A stretch of DNA of 64,000 nt from Thioflexithrix psekupsensis (GCF_002149925.1 NZ_MSLT01000012.1:806001-870000); one strand, 5' to 3'. Counted from the first letter of the stretch, positions 1-7,914 are shown. Program-made: numbers and translations. The notes: generated from the sequence alone by a model not told the origin.

Positions 1-3000
1 CCATTCGCTGGGGAATTGATGGTGTTGTGCCTGCCCACGCAAACGGAGAATACTTGTCATGCTACGGTTTATGGCAGTTTGGTGATGCGCTTGGCGACTC
101 GATTCGCTGATGATGATTGGACTATGCGACAATCAAAAGCCCGCACTTTAATCGCTGAAACGCTGAAAATTGACCGCGATCCCACTTTAGAAGTCATTGA
201 TAATTTTGAAACTTTGTTTGATGGTGATGAATTTTGGCGGAAAATTGGGAACGATGCAGGACAGTTTGACGCTTGGGCAGATGTGTTGACGGCTGATTTG
301 GCGGATGGGTTTTTGGATGATGCCAGCATTTCCGCAGGCGTGTTTAAACAAGCCCAAGTTAGAGTGTCTGCGGTAGCAAATTATGCGATTCAGTATGAGC
401 AAATTCAACCCAGACAAGTTGTTGATGAACAAGGTAATGTTTCTGAATCTTCGCGTCAGTTGGTTTTAGAAAGTTTGTCTGGAGAAAAAACCGCACAAGG
501 TACTCAAATTGAAACACAACAGTTTTTGTCTGATGTGATTTTGAAAGAAGAACTGGAAAATGGGGAAAGCACTATTGTTTATCAATCCTTTCAAGTGGGT
601 GATTGGCAAAGTCAGTTAAATGCAGAAACCACTGTTCTTGCTAAAGTTTTTTCTCGTGATCCGACATTATTTAATTTGCCTGTCACGGAAAAAAATAGAA
701 TCGCTCGCTTGTTGGTAACAGCAGAAAGTGAGCTAATGCAACAAGCACAAGATGAGTGGTTAGAAGCGGTTAATGAGGATATTTTAGCCGTTCTTTACTT
801 TGATGGGTTAGATGAGTTAATTGCTCAAGCCCGCACTTATGTTGCTGTTGTTGCTTTGCCTGAACCCACCGCACGGAGAATGCCTTATCAAGCTCCATCA
901 GACCCGCAACGAACAGCGCGGTCTGCTCCAGCAAGTCAGAATATGGGATGGGTTGGTGTTGAGTTTGATGGGAATTCTACAGTCAGCGTGGGTAATTCAT
1001 TGCCTATTGCGCTGTCTGTTGTGGGTAAAAGTTACTCTTTTAGTGATTTTATGGCGGGTGTTTCGGGAACTCAGGCTTTTACTAAACCTATTCTTGAGCC
1101 TAATTTGGTTGGAGAAATGAGTGGCGGGGCTGTTGGAACTGCCGCGGCGATAGCCTTTAACGCTTATCAAAAAACGGATTTTCAGGGAACAACCTTTGAT
1201 AACTCGCTGTTTTTGTCGGGGGATCAGTTGGCGCATAATTTCCCCGATCAAAATAAATATTGTACTGAAGGTGAAGGGCGTTATGTGGTGACTAAAGAAC
1301 TGGGCTGGAATGTACACACCATTAATAACGTGATGCTGGCTTTACAGGCATTAACAACAGGGGTTCAGTACAAAAACGGTCACATGGTGAAAATCAAGGA
1401 TTCCCTGACAGCAATCCACACTAAATTGGAAAACGCAGGTGAAATTGGCTCTCAAATTATGGACGGGATTGAGGCTATTTTGTTGGCTGCTGATTTAGTG
1501 CTTGATATTTATTCGGGTATCGTGACTGCTGAGTCAGAGGTGAAAGATACTGATTCAGAAGCAGAAGATGCTGATTCAGAAGCAAAAAGTTTCAACGCCG
1601 AAGATGCGCATAAGCTCAGAATCGATGTGATTGATCCAACAAGAAATGCGCTGGGTAACTTAAAACGTTTGGTAGAAGTGGCTGTGGCAGCACTGCCGCA
1701 ACGTCCAAACCGTGCTGAGATTGATGCCCAAAGCATATTTAATATGCTGATTGATAAAAAAGGGAAACAAGACGATGCCATGTATCGTGGCTTGTCAAAA
1801 GACGTTGGCCTTGCAAAATTAGTTGCTGCTCAATTGCTTGGACATCATCTTGCTAAAATGACTCCAACCCATGTTCAACAAGGAAGTCAGAAAGTGCCTT
1901 GTCAAGTGGGCGCGCTTTCTTGTAAAACAGTGGCGCGAATTTATGTAGGGTATAAATTGGGTATTTTTGCTAAAGGAAGCTATGAATACACCTTGATCGA
2001 CAAGCTCAATCCGCATGATATGAAAGGGATTTTTCGCAGCATCGGTAAAGACAATTACACGCGCCAAACCAATATACTTTTCCACGGAATCTTGAGCAAT
2101 TTAGAGAAGCGAGCCAAAGAAATTGTAGGGGCTACGGCATTGCTTGGTGTTGCGGCGGCGGTTAAATCTCCTGAAGACATTGCTTCGGTTATCCAAGCTG
2201 TCGGGACAGTGGTATTGACTGAATTGTTTAATTGGTCAAGAGAAACGGTTGCGGATAATGTGGAAAATTTACTGCGTATTGTTTTGAGTTCCAATGCGTT
2301 TGGCGCAGCCCAAAAAGCAAATGCTTTGGTAGGCATTTTGGGAGCGCAGTTTGCGACACCCAACGAATATCCTTTTGATATTAAGGTGGTGGATGGGGAA
2401 TTGACTTTTTCTCCGCCCAGTGTGCAACACAAAATGTTTACTTACGGCATTCAGCCTAAGCTTAATATGGAAACATTTGGCCTTGAAAATGAGGATTGTC
2501 ACGGACTCATATTAACTGGTGATTGTTTTAATAATGGGTTCTTTTTGCTTAGAGATACCAACCCTGAAACCTTGTCAAAAAATATTTTGATGGTGGCTAA
2601 TAGTGAAAGACAGGCGCGTACTCGAAATTCCGCTCTTTTTTACTTTAACCAGTCAAAAGCCTCTACTGAAGTGGCTTTGCGTGTTAATAAGTCATTGCCG
2701 CTGTTAGGATGGTCGTTTGATATTCAAGAACGTCCATATTCTGAGGGGAGTTATCAAGAATGGGTGAGTTTTAGACCTGAAGTCAATCAAGTGCGTAATG
2801 CTTTGATTACGGCAGGACAAGTCATTGATCATTTGAAAGAAGACCCTGCTACGGGTTTGGCTTTTTTTGACTTTTTTGATGTTCTGGTGACAGAGCAAAG
2901 TGGTTATTTTTCTTTCATTATGGGACGCAATGAAGCCAGTGTTTTGGTCAATCACAAGTCTCGTGGGGTTTTTAGAGAAGTTTTTCAATTTTTCTTTCTT

Positions 3001-4563
3001 GATGACCAGTTGAAACAGTGCAGTACTGAAGAGTCCAGTAAGAAAACGCATTATCCAGCGCAGCATATTTCTTACTACAAAATGGCTTCAGCACAAGATA
3101 TTATGAAAAATGCAGTTGAGAATTCGCCAAATTCTCCCAGCGTGCATTTTCATAAGTTCAATCAAGGTGATAAGGCGTTTCACTGCATTACAAATCTGAC
3201 GGATATACCTTTGCGTTTGGTACGATACAACAGCGGGGCTTTGAAGTTTTTAGCTTCCACTGATTTATCGCCTGGCGTGCAGTATTGTCTTGATTCTCGC
3301 TTGGCAGAGCGTTACCGCTATGCCGTGTTTGATGCTATTTTTAGCCAATATACACTTGACTATAAATGGAGAGATGATGCTGATCTCATAAGACATTTGG
3401 CATTACGCACGGATAATGGGTCAAATTCTTTCACGTATTATGAATATTTGAGCCATCCTTGGAAAATAGATTACAACGCCCATAATTCTGCTTTTATTGT
3501 AGATCGTTTGGCTTCTGAATTTTCGGACATTGGGCCTGATATTGTGTTGCCTGAAATTGAAACGCGGTTGACGGCTTCAGGCGAGGCTTCGTCTTTCCCC
3601 AAAGTTTTCCCTGTTGAGGTCACGTTTGCTGGGCGGCCTATAAATGATTTTCACATCAATATTGTTGAATCTCCTAAGCATGGGGAGTTATCGGTCGATG
3701 GTAACAATCTGATTTATAGCCTGACAGACACTAACTATGTCGGTACGGATTTTTTCTCTATTAGTGTGATTTCAGGGATACGTCCTGGTTCGGAAGTGAA
3801 GGAAGGCTGGGTTGATGTGATTGGGACAGCTCCACCCCCTCCCCCCTTCACAGGCACATCCAAGCTCAACGACACAGGCATCACCTGGGGCGGGAATTAT
3901 CCATCTGGAAATAACGCCACCTGCACAGGTGCAACGGTAGAAATGCAAGACTGTTCGCACGGGCGAGATGTCACGCATAACGACCCCAGTGATGGTCATG
4001 CAGGCTTTAGTTTCACCAAAATCAGTGCGACAGGGCAGGCATTATCGGCGGCAGCAACCGAGTGGTCTTGTGTACAAGACAACGTCACTGGCTTGATGTG
4101 GGAAGTGAAGCAAGGCGGAAATGGTAAAGTCGGTGATGAAGGTCTGCATGATGCAGATGACCGCTATAACTGGTACAACACTGACCCTGATACCAATGGT
4201 GGCGCGGATGGTTATGCAGATGACGATGGCGCGATTTGTTACGGTTATCAAAAAGACAATCCCGACACCTACTGCAACACCCAAGCCTACGTTGCACGGG
4301 TGAATGTAGCAGGTTACTGCGGCTATAAAGATTGGCGGATGCCGAATCGGGAAGAATTGCGTTCCATTGTTCATTATGGACGGCGTGGTCCAGTCATTGA
4401 TGCGGACTATTTCCCCAATACGCGCTCTAGCTGGTATTGGTCTAGTTCCCCTGTTGTGGGCTACCCATACTCCGCGTGGTACGTGCCTTTCCATTATGAT
4501 GGTGACGGCCACGGCGGTCGCAACAACTACAATCACGTTCGGTTGGTGCGCGGCGGACAGTGA
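1..4563 (+). CDS. Large protein with C-terminal Lcl/DUF1566 (C-type lectin-like) domain, 5'-partial
   Basis: The reading frame is open through base 1, so the true start probably lies upstream; TTG at 16 and ATG at 19 are the first in-window candidates. About 1,515 residues. The first ~1,190 residues match no family I recognise. A cadherin/Big-like segment (PKHGELSVDG ... NYVGTDFFSISV) lies at about 1215-1250. A proline linker (PPPPPF) leads into an Lcl/DUF1566 domain from about 1275 to the end, with DTGITWGGNYPSGNN, W-RMPNREELRSIV and WSSSP, ending HVRLVRGGQ. Lcl domains adopt a C-type-lectin fold and are known targets of diversity-generating retroelements. The last ~34 codons look like a DGR variable region when compared with the next gene. 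Probably exported and ligand-binding; no signal peptide can be judged because the 5' end is missing. Confidence 0.8.
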   Translation, partial: PFAGELMVLCLPTQTENTCHATVYGSLVMRLATRFADDDWTMRQSKARTLIAETLKIDRDPTLEVIDNFETLFDGDEFWRKIGNDAGQFDAWADVLTADLADGFLDDASISAGVFKQAQVRVSAVANYAIQYEQIQPRQVVDEQGNVSESSRQLVLESLSGEKTAQGTQIETQQFLSDVILKEELENGESTIVYQSFQVGDWQSQLNAETTVLAKVFSRDPTLFNLPVTEKNRIARLLVTAESELMQQAQDEWLEAVNEDILAVLYFDGLDELIAQARTYVAVVALPEPTARRMPYQAPSDPQRTARSAPASQNMGWVGVEFDGNSTVSVGNSLPIALSVVGKSYSFSDFMAGVSGTQAFTKPILEPNLVGEMSGGAVGTAAAIAFNAYQKTDFQGTTFDNSLFLSGDQLAHNFPDQNKYCTEGEGRYVVTKELGWNVHTINNVMLALQALTTGVQYKNGHMVKIKDSLTAIHTKLENAGEIGSQIMDGIEAILLAADLVLDIYSGIVTAESEVKDTDSEAEDADSEAKSFNAEDAHKLRIDVIDPTRNALGNLKRLVEVAVAALPQRPNRAEIDAQSIFNMLIDKKGKQDDAMYRGLSKDVGLAKLVAAQLLGHHLAKMTPTHVQQGSQKVPCQVGALSCKTVARIYVGYKLGIFAKGSYEYTLIDKLNPHDMKGIFRSIGKDNYTRQTNILFHGILSNLEKRAKEIVGATALLGVAAAVKSPEDIASVIQAVGTVVLTELFNWSRETVADNVENLLRIVLSSNAFGAAQKANALVGILGAQFATPNEYPFDIKVVDGELTFSPPSVQHKMFTYGIQPKLNMETFGLENEDCHGLILTGDCFNNGFFLLRDTNPETLSKNILMVANSERQARTRNSALFYFNQSKASTEVALRVNKSLPLLGWSFDIQERPYSEGSYQEWVSFRPEVNQVRNALITAGQVIDHLKEDPATGLAFFDFFDVLVTEQSGYFSFIMGRNEASVLVNHKSRGVFREVFQFFFLDDQLKQCSTEESSKKTHYPAQHISYYKMASAQDIMKNAVENSPNSPSVHFHKFNQGDKAFHCITNLTDIPLRLVRYNSGALKFLASTDLSPGVQYCLDSRLAERYRYAVFDAIFSQYTLDYKWRDDADLIRHLALRTDNGSNSFTYYEYLSHPWKIDYNAHNSAFIVDRLASEFSDIGPDIVLPEIETRLTASGEASSFPKVFPVEVTFAGRPINDFHINIVESPKHGELSVDGNNLIYSLTDTNYVGTDFFSISVISGIRPGSEVKEGWVDVIGTAPPPPPFTGTSKLNDTGITWGGNYPSGNNATCTGATVEMQDCSHGRDVTHNDPSDGHAGFSFTKISATGQALSAAATEWSCVQDNVTGLMWEVKQGGNGKVGDEGLHDADDRYNWYNTDPDTNGGADGYADDDGAICYGYQKDNPDTYCNTQAYVARVNVAGYCGYKDWRMPNREELRSIVHYGRRGPVIDADYFPNTRSSWYWSSSPVVGYPYSAWYVPFHYDGDGHGGRNNYNHVRLVRGGQ

Positions 4564-4574
4564 TTTGCATTTTT
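4438..4574 (+). other. Putative DGR variable region 1 with invariant 3' block
   Basis: From the TGG at 4438 to the GTT ending at 4539, this stretch aligns with 5116-5220 of the next gene. Differences sit almost only in codon positions 1 and 2, with third bases kept as C or T. The 44 nt at 4531-4574, including the stop codon, are identical to 5212-5255. This is expected of DGR variable regions (adenine mutagenesis of AAY template codons) ending in a fixed initiation-of-homing segment. The template and reverse transcriptase are not in the window. Confidence 0.6.
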
Positions 4575-4615
4575 TCTTATTGTAGATTAGGCACTACGTT
4601 AGTGTAGTAGGTTTT

Positions 4616-4644
4616 CCCCTCCCTTTGCTTTTTTTGGGGAGGGG
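4616..4644 (+). terminator. GC-rich hairpin after the first Lcl gene
   Basis: Perfect 8-bp stem CCCCTCCC (4616-4623) / GGGAGGGG (4637-4644) with a 13-nt T-rich loop, followed at once by TTGTCTGATTTTT. It lies 53 nt after the stop codon. It could be a terminator, or the counterpart of the stem-loop often found just downstream of DGR variable regions; its loop is longer than the tetraloop of the classical phage element. Confidence 0.5.
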
Positions 4645-4680
4645 TTGTCTGATTTTTCACCTCCACAAAGGAATTAAACT

Positions 4681-5244
4681 ATGTCTTTAACTGACCCATC
4701 CACTGCTGTTTTTTCTTCCGTCAAGCAAATCCGTTTTTGCAAGCGTTTTTTAACCGTAACGGCATTTTCATTGGGAGTTTTATTGAGTTTTAATGTCTGG
4801 GCATTACAAATGTGTAATAATGCCATTCGCGCCAGCACCCCTAATGACCGCTTTCAAATCAATGAAGACGGCACTGTCACAGACGTGCGCACCAATCTTG
4901 TTTGGAAACGCTGCCTAGAGGGACAAACAGGCGCAAACTGTGAAACAGGAAACGCCTCAAGATTCACTTGGCAACAAGCCCTACAGTACGCAAAGCAAGT
5001 GGGCGAAGGCTGGAGATTACCTAACATTAAGGAACTGGCTTCCATCGTTGAATTAAAATGCGACGACCCTGCTATCAACTTGTCAGCGTTCCCTAACACG
5101 CGTAGTTCTGGGGTTTGGTCTAGTTCCCCTGTTGCGAGCGGCACTTACAACGCGTGGGACGTGAATTTCGGTAATGGTGGTGCCAACTACTACAATCGCT
5201 ACTACGACAACAATCACGTTCGGTTGGTGCGCGGCGGACAGTGA
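4681..5244 (+). CDS. Exported Lcl/DUF1566 domain protein, putative DGR target
   Basis: 187 residues. The AAAGGAATT upstream of the ATG is a good ribosome site. A hydrophobic segment at about residues 20-42 (LTVTAFSLGVLLSFNVWAL) reads as a signal peptide with a long basic n-region, so the protein is probably exported. Residues ~58-187 form one Lcl/DUF1566 domain: GTVTDVRTNLVWKRC, W-RLPNIKELASIVEL, NTRSSGVWSSSP and a terminal HVRLVRGGQ. Its 3' end parallels that of the preceding gene with adenine-type codon changes, and the tail has several NYY/DNN codons typical of lightly mutagenised AAC/AAT sites. The ligand is unknown. Confidence 0.8.
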   Translation: MSLTDPSTAVFSSVKQIRFCKRFLTVTAFSLGVLLSFNVWALQMCNNAIRASTPNDRFQINEDGTVTDVRTNLVWKRCLEGQTGANCETGNASRFTWQQALQYAKQVGEGWRLPNIKELASIVELKCDDPAINLSAFPNTRSSGVWSSSPVASGTYNAWDVNFGNGGANYYNRYYDNNHVRLVRGGQ

Positions 5245-5255
5245 TTTGCATTTTT
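5116..5255 (+). other. Putative DGR variable region 2 with invariant 3' block
   Basis: Counterpart of 4438-4574. By hand alignment 18 of the first 30 codons after the shared TGG differ, 17 of them only in positions 1 and/or 2; one extra codon is present near the end. Many of its codons are still AAC/AAT, so this copy may be closer to the missing template repeat. The 44-nt block 5212-5255 is identical to 4531-4574. Confidence 0.6.
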
Positions 5256-5266
5256 GCTTTATTGCT

Positions 5267-5316
5267 TTTGTCTGAATCGGGATTTTTCTTAATTTTGGAA
5301 ATTCTGATTCGGACAA
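5267..5316. repeat. Inverted repeat related to the MITE inner arms
   Basis: Imperfect 19-nt arms at 5267-5285 and 5298-5316, of the form TTTGTCTGAATC / GATTCGGACAAA, lie 22 nt after the second Lcl gene. The same word recurs in the MITEs at 6039-6422 and at 63507-63527, so it belongs to a genome-wide repeat family. It may also act as a 3' hairpin. Confidence 0.5.
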
Positions 5317-5352
5317 ATAACGTTCTGAAAATAAATTGATTTTCCTCTTCCT

Positions 5353-5560
5353 CTTGTTCCCAAGTACCATTTTGGAATACAGTCTTGACCGCGTTGCGGT
5401 CAGTCATTCATCAGTCCACCATCCCGTATAAACAGAAATCAAACCCACTTGTTTCAAATCATTACGCGCACTAGAATAACGCCAATGTTCCTCTTTTGGT
5501 ACTGACCGCAACGCGGTCAAGACTGTATTCCCAAGTGGCACTTGGGAACAAGGGGAAGGG
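5353..5560. repeat. Palindromic repeat cluster with a possible REP-transposase 3' remnant
   Basis: Two palindromes recur here and elsewhere. One is TGACCGC-GTT-GCGGTCA (5386-5402; inverse form 5503-5519; also 5951-5967 and 7590-7606). The other is TTCCCAAGT-GGC-ACTTGGGAA (5528-5548; also 5922-5941). Between the first pair, the minus strand reads EEHWRYSSARND ... VYTGWW, which resembles the C-terminal end of Y1/REP-associated transposases; the same stretch recurs at 5968-6036. That identification is tentative. The rest of the 375-base gap before the next gene holds nothing else I recognise. Confidence 0.5.
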
Positions 5561-5619
5561 GAAAGGGGAACGGTGAAGAGCCGTTTAAAATTCAACCGCT
5601 TCAATAAGGTAATTAAACT

Positions 5620-5877
5620 ATGCCACCTAAAGTAAAATCAGTCACACCACATGATGATTATATTCTCACTATCATTTTTAATAATAATGAAGTTGGCACT
5701 TTAGATATGAAACCTTATTTAGACTTTGGCGTTTTTAAACGGATTAAGGATTACTCTCATTTTAAAAATGTCCGAGTTGCTTTTGACACCATTGAATGGC
5801 CGTCTGTTAATATCGATCTTGATCCTGAATTTGTTTATCAAAAATGCAAAAAACATCTTTTGACATACCAAAATTAA
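5620..5877 (+). CDS. DUF2442 domain protein
   Basis: 85 residues, the usual size for a short DUF2442 protein. Family signatures are the opening KVKSVTPHDDYILTI, then TLDMKPYLDFGVFKRIKD, FDTIEWP and DLDPEFVY. The function of DUF2442 is not established; such genes often pair with a DUF4160 gene in toxin-antitoxin-like modules, and none is present here. AATAAGGTAATT precedes the ATG. The stop codon and the last residues lie in a sequence (from 5869) that looks like the end of the MITE family described at 6039, so the natural C-terminus may have been replaced. Confidence 0.75.
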   Translation: MPPKVKSVTPHDDYILTIIFNNNEVGTLDMKPYLDFGVFKRIKDYSHFKNVRVAFDTIEWPSVNIDLDPEFVYQKCKKHLLTYQN

Positions 5878-5890
5878 GTCGTTAAATAAA
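5867..5890. repeat. Solo MITE-like end
   Basis: ATACCAAAATTAAGTCGTTA closely resembles the left terminus of the 191-bp MITEs (TACCAAAATTAAATCATTCA at 6039). No matching right end follows, so this is a remnant. It supplies the stop codon of the DUF2442 gene. Confidence 0.45.
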
Positions 5891-6038
5891 AATATTCAGC
5901 CACTAAAACCGTTTCCTCTTGTTCCCAAGTGCCACTTGGAAATACAGTCTTGATCGCGTTGCGGTCAGTCATTCATCAGTCCACCATCCCGTATAAACAG
6001 AAATCAAACCCACTTGTTTCAAATCATTACGCGCACTA

Positions 6039-6229
6039 TACCAAAATTAAATCATTCATAAAATTTTTCTGTCAGAATCAGAATTTACAGAATTTTAGGA
6101 TTTTCAGAATTAAAGAATAAAAAATCTGTTTAAAATAAATTACTTACAAGAATAAATTTTGAAAATTCTTGTGTCTGTAAATTCTGATTCTGACAAAATA
6201 AAGATTCTATGAACCACATCTTTTGGGTA
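6039..6229. mobile_element. MITE copy 1 (191 bp, TA-flanked)
   Basis: Non-coding palindromic element starting TACCAAAA and ending TTTTGGGTA, flanked by TA (6037-6038 and 6230-6231). Inner arms TGTCAGAATCAGAATTTACA and their exact reverse complement lie near each side, so the single strand folds into a long hairpin. The host site (GCGCACTAGAATAACG) is seen uninterrupted at 5466-5481 in a sister repeat, which shows the insertion target was TA. Confidence 0.8.
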
Positions 6230-6231
6230 TA

Positions 6232-6422
6232 TACCAAAATTAAATCATTCATAAAATTTTTCTGTCAGAATCAGAATTTACAGAATTTTAGGATTTTCAG
6301 AATTAAAGAATAAAAAATCGATTGAAAATAAACGACTTGCAAGAGTAAATTTTGAAAATTCTTGTGTCTGTAAATTCTGATTCTGACAAAATAAAGATTC
6401 TATGAACCACATCTTTTGGGTA
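6232..6422. mobile_element. MITE copy 2 (191 bp, tandem with copy 1)
   Basis: Nearly identical second copy in the same orientation, separated from copy 1 by a single TA and followed by TA at 6423-6424, giving a 193-bp period. The interrupted host sequence resumes at 6425 (GAATAACGCCAATG). Termini resemble the right end of the IS630 element at 12.7-13.8 kb, so an IS630-type transposase is the likely mobilising enzyme (inference). Confidence 0.8.
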
Positions 6423-6505
6423 TAGAATAACGCCAATGTTCCTCTTTGGGAATTGTGCCAGCGGAATGAAAACCCAAAACCCATTGAACCATTAGAGTAA
6501 AAAAT

Positions 6506-6796
6506 ATGTTTCTACAGGTAACAGCGGCCAAATATGTAAATGGTTACAAAATTGAGTTGTCGTTTAATGATGGTCGGCATGGTATCGCCGATTTGACAGA
6601 CGCATTGAGTGGCCCCGTGTTTGAGCCACTGAATAATGAGTCACAGTTTTCTGACTTTCGAGTGGATGAAGAACTGGAAACCATCGTATGGGCAACTGGA
6701 GCGGATATGGCACCAGAATATTTATATTTTCAAGCATTCAAAGACAATAAAGAACTACAAGAACAATTCAGGCAATGGGGGTATATTCACCAATAA
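6506..6796 (+). CDS. DUF2442 domain protein (long form)
   Basis: 96 residues. VTAAKYVNGYKIELSFNDG, ADLTDALSGPVFEPL, FSDFRVDEELETIVWATG and DMAPEYLY are the DUF2442 landmarks. The role of the family is unsettled; it is frequently found in antitoxin-like pairs with DUF4160, and I see no partner on either side. The ATG at 6506 is preceded by AGAGTAAAAAAT, a weak ribosome site. It begins right after the MITE pair, so its original upstream region has been lost or replaced. Confidence 0.75.
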   Translation: MFLQVTAAKYVNGYKIELSFNDGRHGIADLTDALSGPVFEPLNNESQFSDFRVDEELETIVWATGADMAPEYLYFQAFKDNKELQEQFRQWGYIHQ

Positions 6797-6888
6797 AAAA
6801 AGGGATAAAAAAACAAAAATATAATATTATCATTTTGGCTTATCCCTTTTACATCCCATCACCGAAAATTAAATATATTTAACTTGCC

Positions 6889-6933
6889 CTTGTTCCCAAG
6901 TGGCGAGACTGTAAAAGAACTCCTAAAAATGCC
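6889..6933. repeat. 45-bp dispersed repeat, copy A
   Basis: The unit starts CTTGTTCCCAAGTGGCGAG and ends CCTAAAAATGCC. It recurs with about three mismatches at 7534-7578. It contains half of the CCCAAGTGGCACTTGGG palindrome, and part of it (CTGTAAAAGAAC) is also seen inverted at 15504-15515. It marks the junction where the nuclease gene fragment begins. Confidence 0.6.
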
Positions 6934-7502
6934 ATTATACTCAACAACAATACCAAAATGCGGCTTTACCACTAGAGCAGTTATTAAACGGTAAAATACA
7001 CTTAATTGAAAAAGTATTAACGGATTATACTGAAGCTGAATTATTAGCGGCGGATGAGCGTTTAATTATCCTTGCGCCATTTACAGTTTCAGAACATTTA
7101 GGCAAGCAAGAATTAAAGCAAAAGATACAAGATTGGGGTCAACAAATTCGCAAGATTTACCCCGATAATGAACAACACGAAGAGGCGATTAATATTGTGG
7201 AATTATTCCTATTAAATCGCTTTCGTAAACTGAGCAATGAAGAGGTAATTAACATGCTAAATTTAAACTTAATGGACACCCAAGCAGGACAAGATATTTA
7301 CCACATGGGAATGACCGAAGGCGAGCGCAAAGGACAAACCAATGGCGAACGCGGTATTTTCATGCGCTTATTAAAAAAGCGTTTTGGGAAATTGCCTTAT
7401 TCTGTGGAGAGTAAAATTGAGAATGCGACATCTGCTCAATTGGAGCAATGGGCTTTGAATATATTGGATGCGAAAACGATGGAGGATGTTTTTCAGAATT
7501 AA
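6927..7502 (+). pseudogene. Rpn-family/DUF4351 nuclease, N-terminus missing
   Basis: One frame is open from just after a TAA at 6924 to the stop at 7500-7502, about 190 codons, but has no sensible start until 7197. It encodes LPLEQLLNGKIHLIEKVL, ADERLIILAPF, a stretch around KIYPDNEQHEEAINIVELF, then EGERKGQTNGERGIFMRLL, LKKRFGKLP and QLEQWALNILDAKTMEDVF. The latter is the DUF4351 tail of recombination-promoting PD-(D/E)XK nuclease/transposase proteins. The N-terminal catalytic part, usually ~100 residues, is replaced by the dispersed repeat at 6889-6933, so the gene is decapitated. Confidence 0.7.
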
Positions 7503-7533
7503 ATTATTTTTTGTGCTGAATAGGAGTTTTCCC

Positions 7534-7620
7534 CTTGTTCCCAAGTGGCGAGCCTGTAAAAGAACGCCTAAAAATGCCTTTTTTGGTACTGACCGCAACG
7601 CGGTCAAGACTGTAAGGGGA
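7534..7620. repeat. Dispersed repeat copy B plus GCGGTCA palindrome
   Basis: 7534-7578 repeats the unit at 6889-6933; 7590-7606 is the TGACCGCAACGCGGTCA palindrome also found near 5386, 5503 and 5951. The block ends at about 7620, exactly where the recognisable vapC remnant on the minus strand stops. Confidence 0.6.
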
Positions 7621-7714
7621 AAATGCGCGCCGCTTCATGCTGCTTTTGCGCCTCCTCGTCGCTGTCGTCCTGAATGTAATAACGCGCCAGGAGATTAGTA
7701 TCCAAGCCAATCAT
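7604..7714 (-). pseudogene. VapC-like PIN toxin, 5' fragment only
   Basis: Starting at an ATG that overlaps the stop of the antitoxin gene (ATGA at 7711-7714), the minus strand encodes MIGLDTNLLARYYIQDD and then about 20 more residues before a stop. MIGLDTNLL is the typical PIN-domain N-terminus with the first catalytic aspartate. The remaining ~100 residues are missing; the sequence runs into the palindromic repeat at 7534-7620. The toxin should be inactive. Confidence 0.7.
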
Positions 7715-7914
7715 TTGCGCAACATGTTGGCGGGATCGAAATCTACCGGCACGGCGCGTCGTCGGCTTTTTAACATACCAAAGCCTTGCGTGACGGTCTG
7801 TTCAATCCGTTGTTGTATTACTGCCTGCAACGCTTCGCGGATAAATTGCTCAGGGTTCGGCAGGATTTGAATTTGCCGCGCCAAGTCATCGGGTAAGGTC
7901 AGGGTGATTTGCAT
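7711..7914 (-). CDS. VapB-like antitoxin, orphaned
   Basis: 67 residues: MQITLTLPDDLARQIQ, NPEQFIREALQAVIQQRIEQ, then a tail MLKSRRRAVPVDFDPANMLRK. The opening beta strand and following helices suggest a ribbon-helix-helix-type DNA-binding antitoxin, and the tail would contact a PIN toxin. Its stop overlaps the start of a truncated vapC, the classical translationally coupled arrangement, so this was a vapBC operon. The antitoxin is intact although its toxin is not. Confidence 0.7.
   Translation of the reverse strand: MQITLTLPDDLARQIQILPNPEQFIREALQAVIQQRIEQTVTQGFGMLKSRRRAVPVDFDPANMLRK

Noticed and set aside
4042-4536. Antisense frames opposite the Lcl variable region
   Set aside because: Low-complexity, rich in Ile/Val from reverse reading of the GAT/AAC codons; no start signal. 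They are shadows of the Lcl gene.
4438-5255. Simple gene duplication as full explanation of the two Lcl 3' ends
   Set aside because: Ordinary divergence would favour third-position changes and would not stop at a 44-nt identical block running past the stop codon. I kept the DGR reading but list this as the main alternative.
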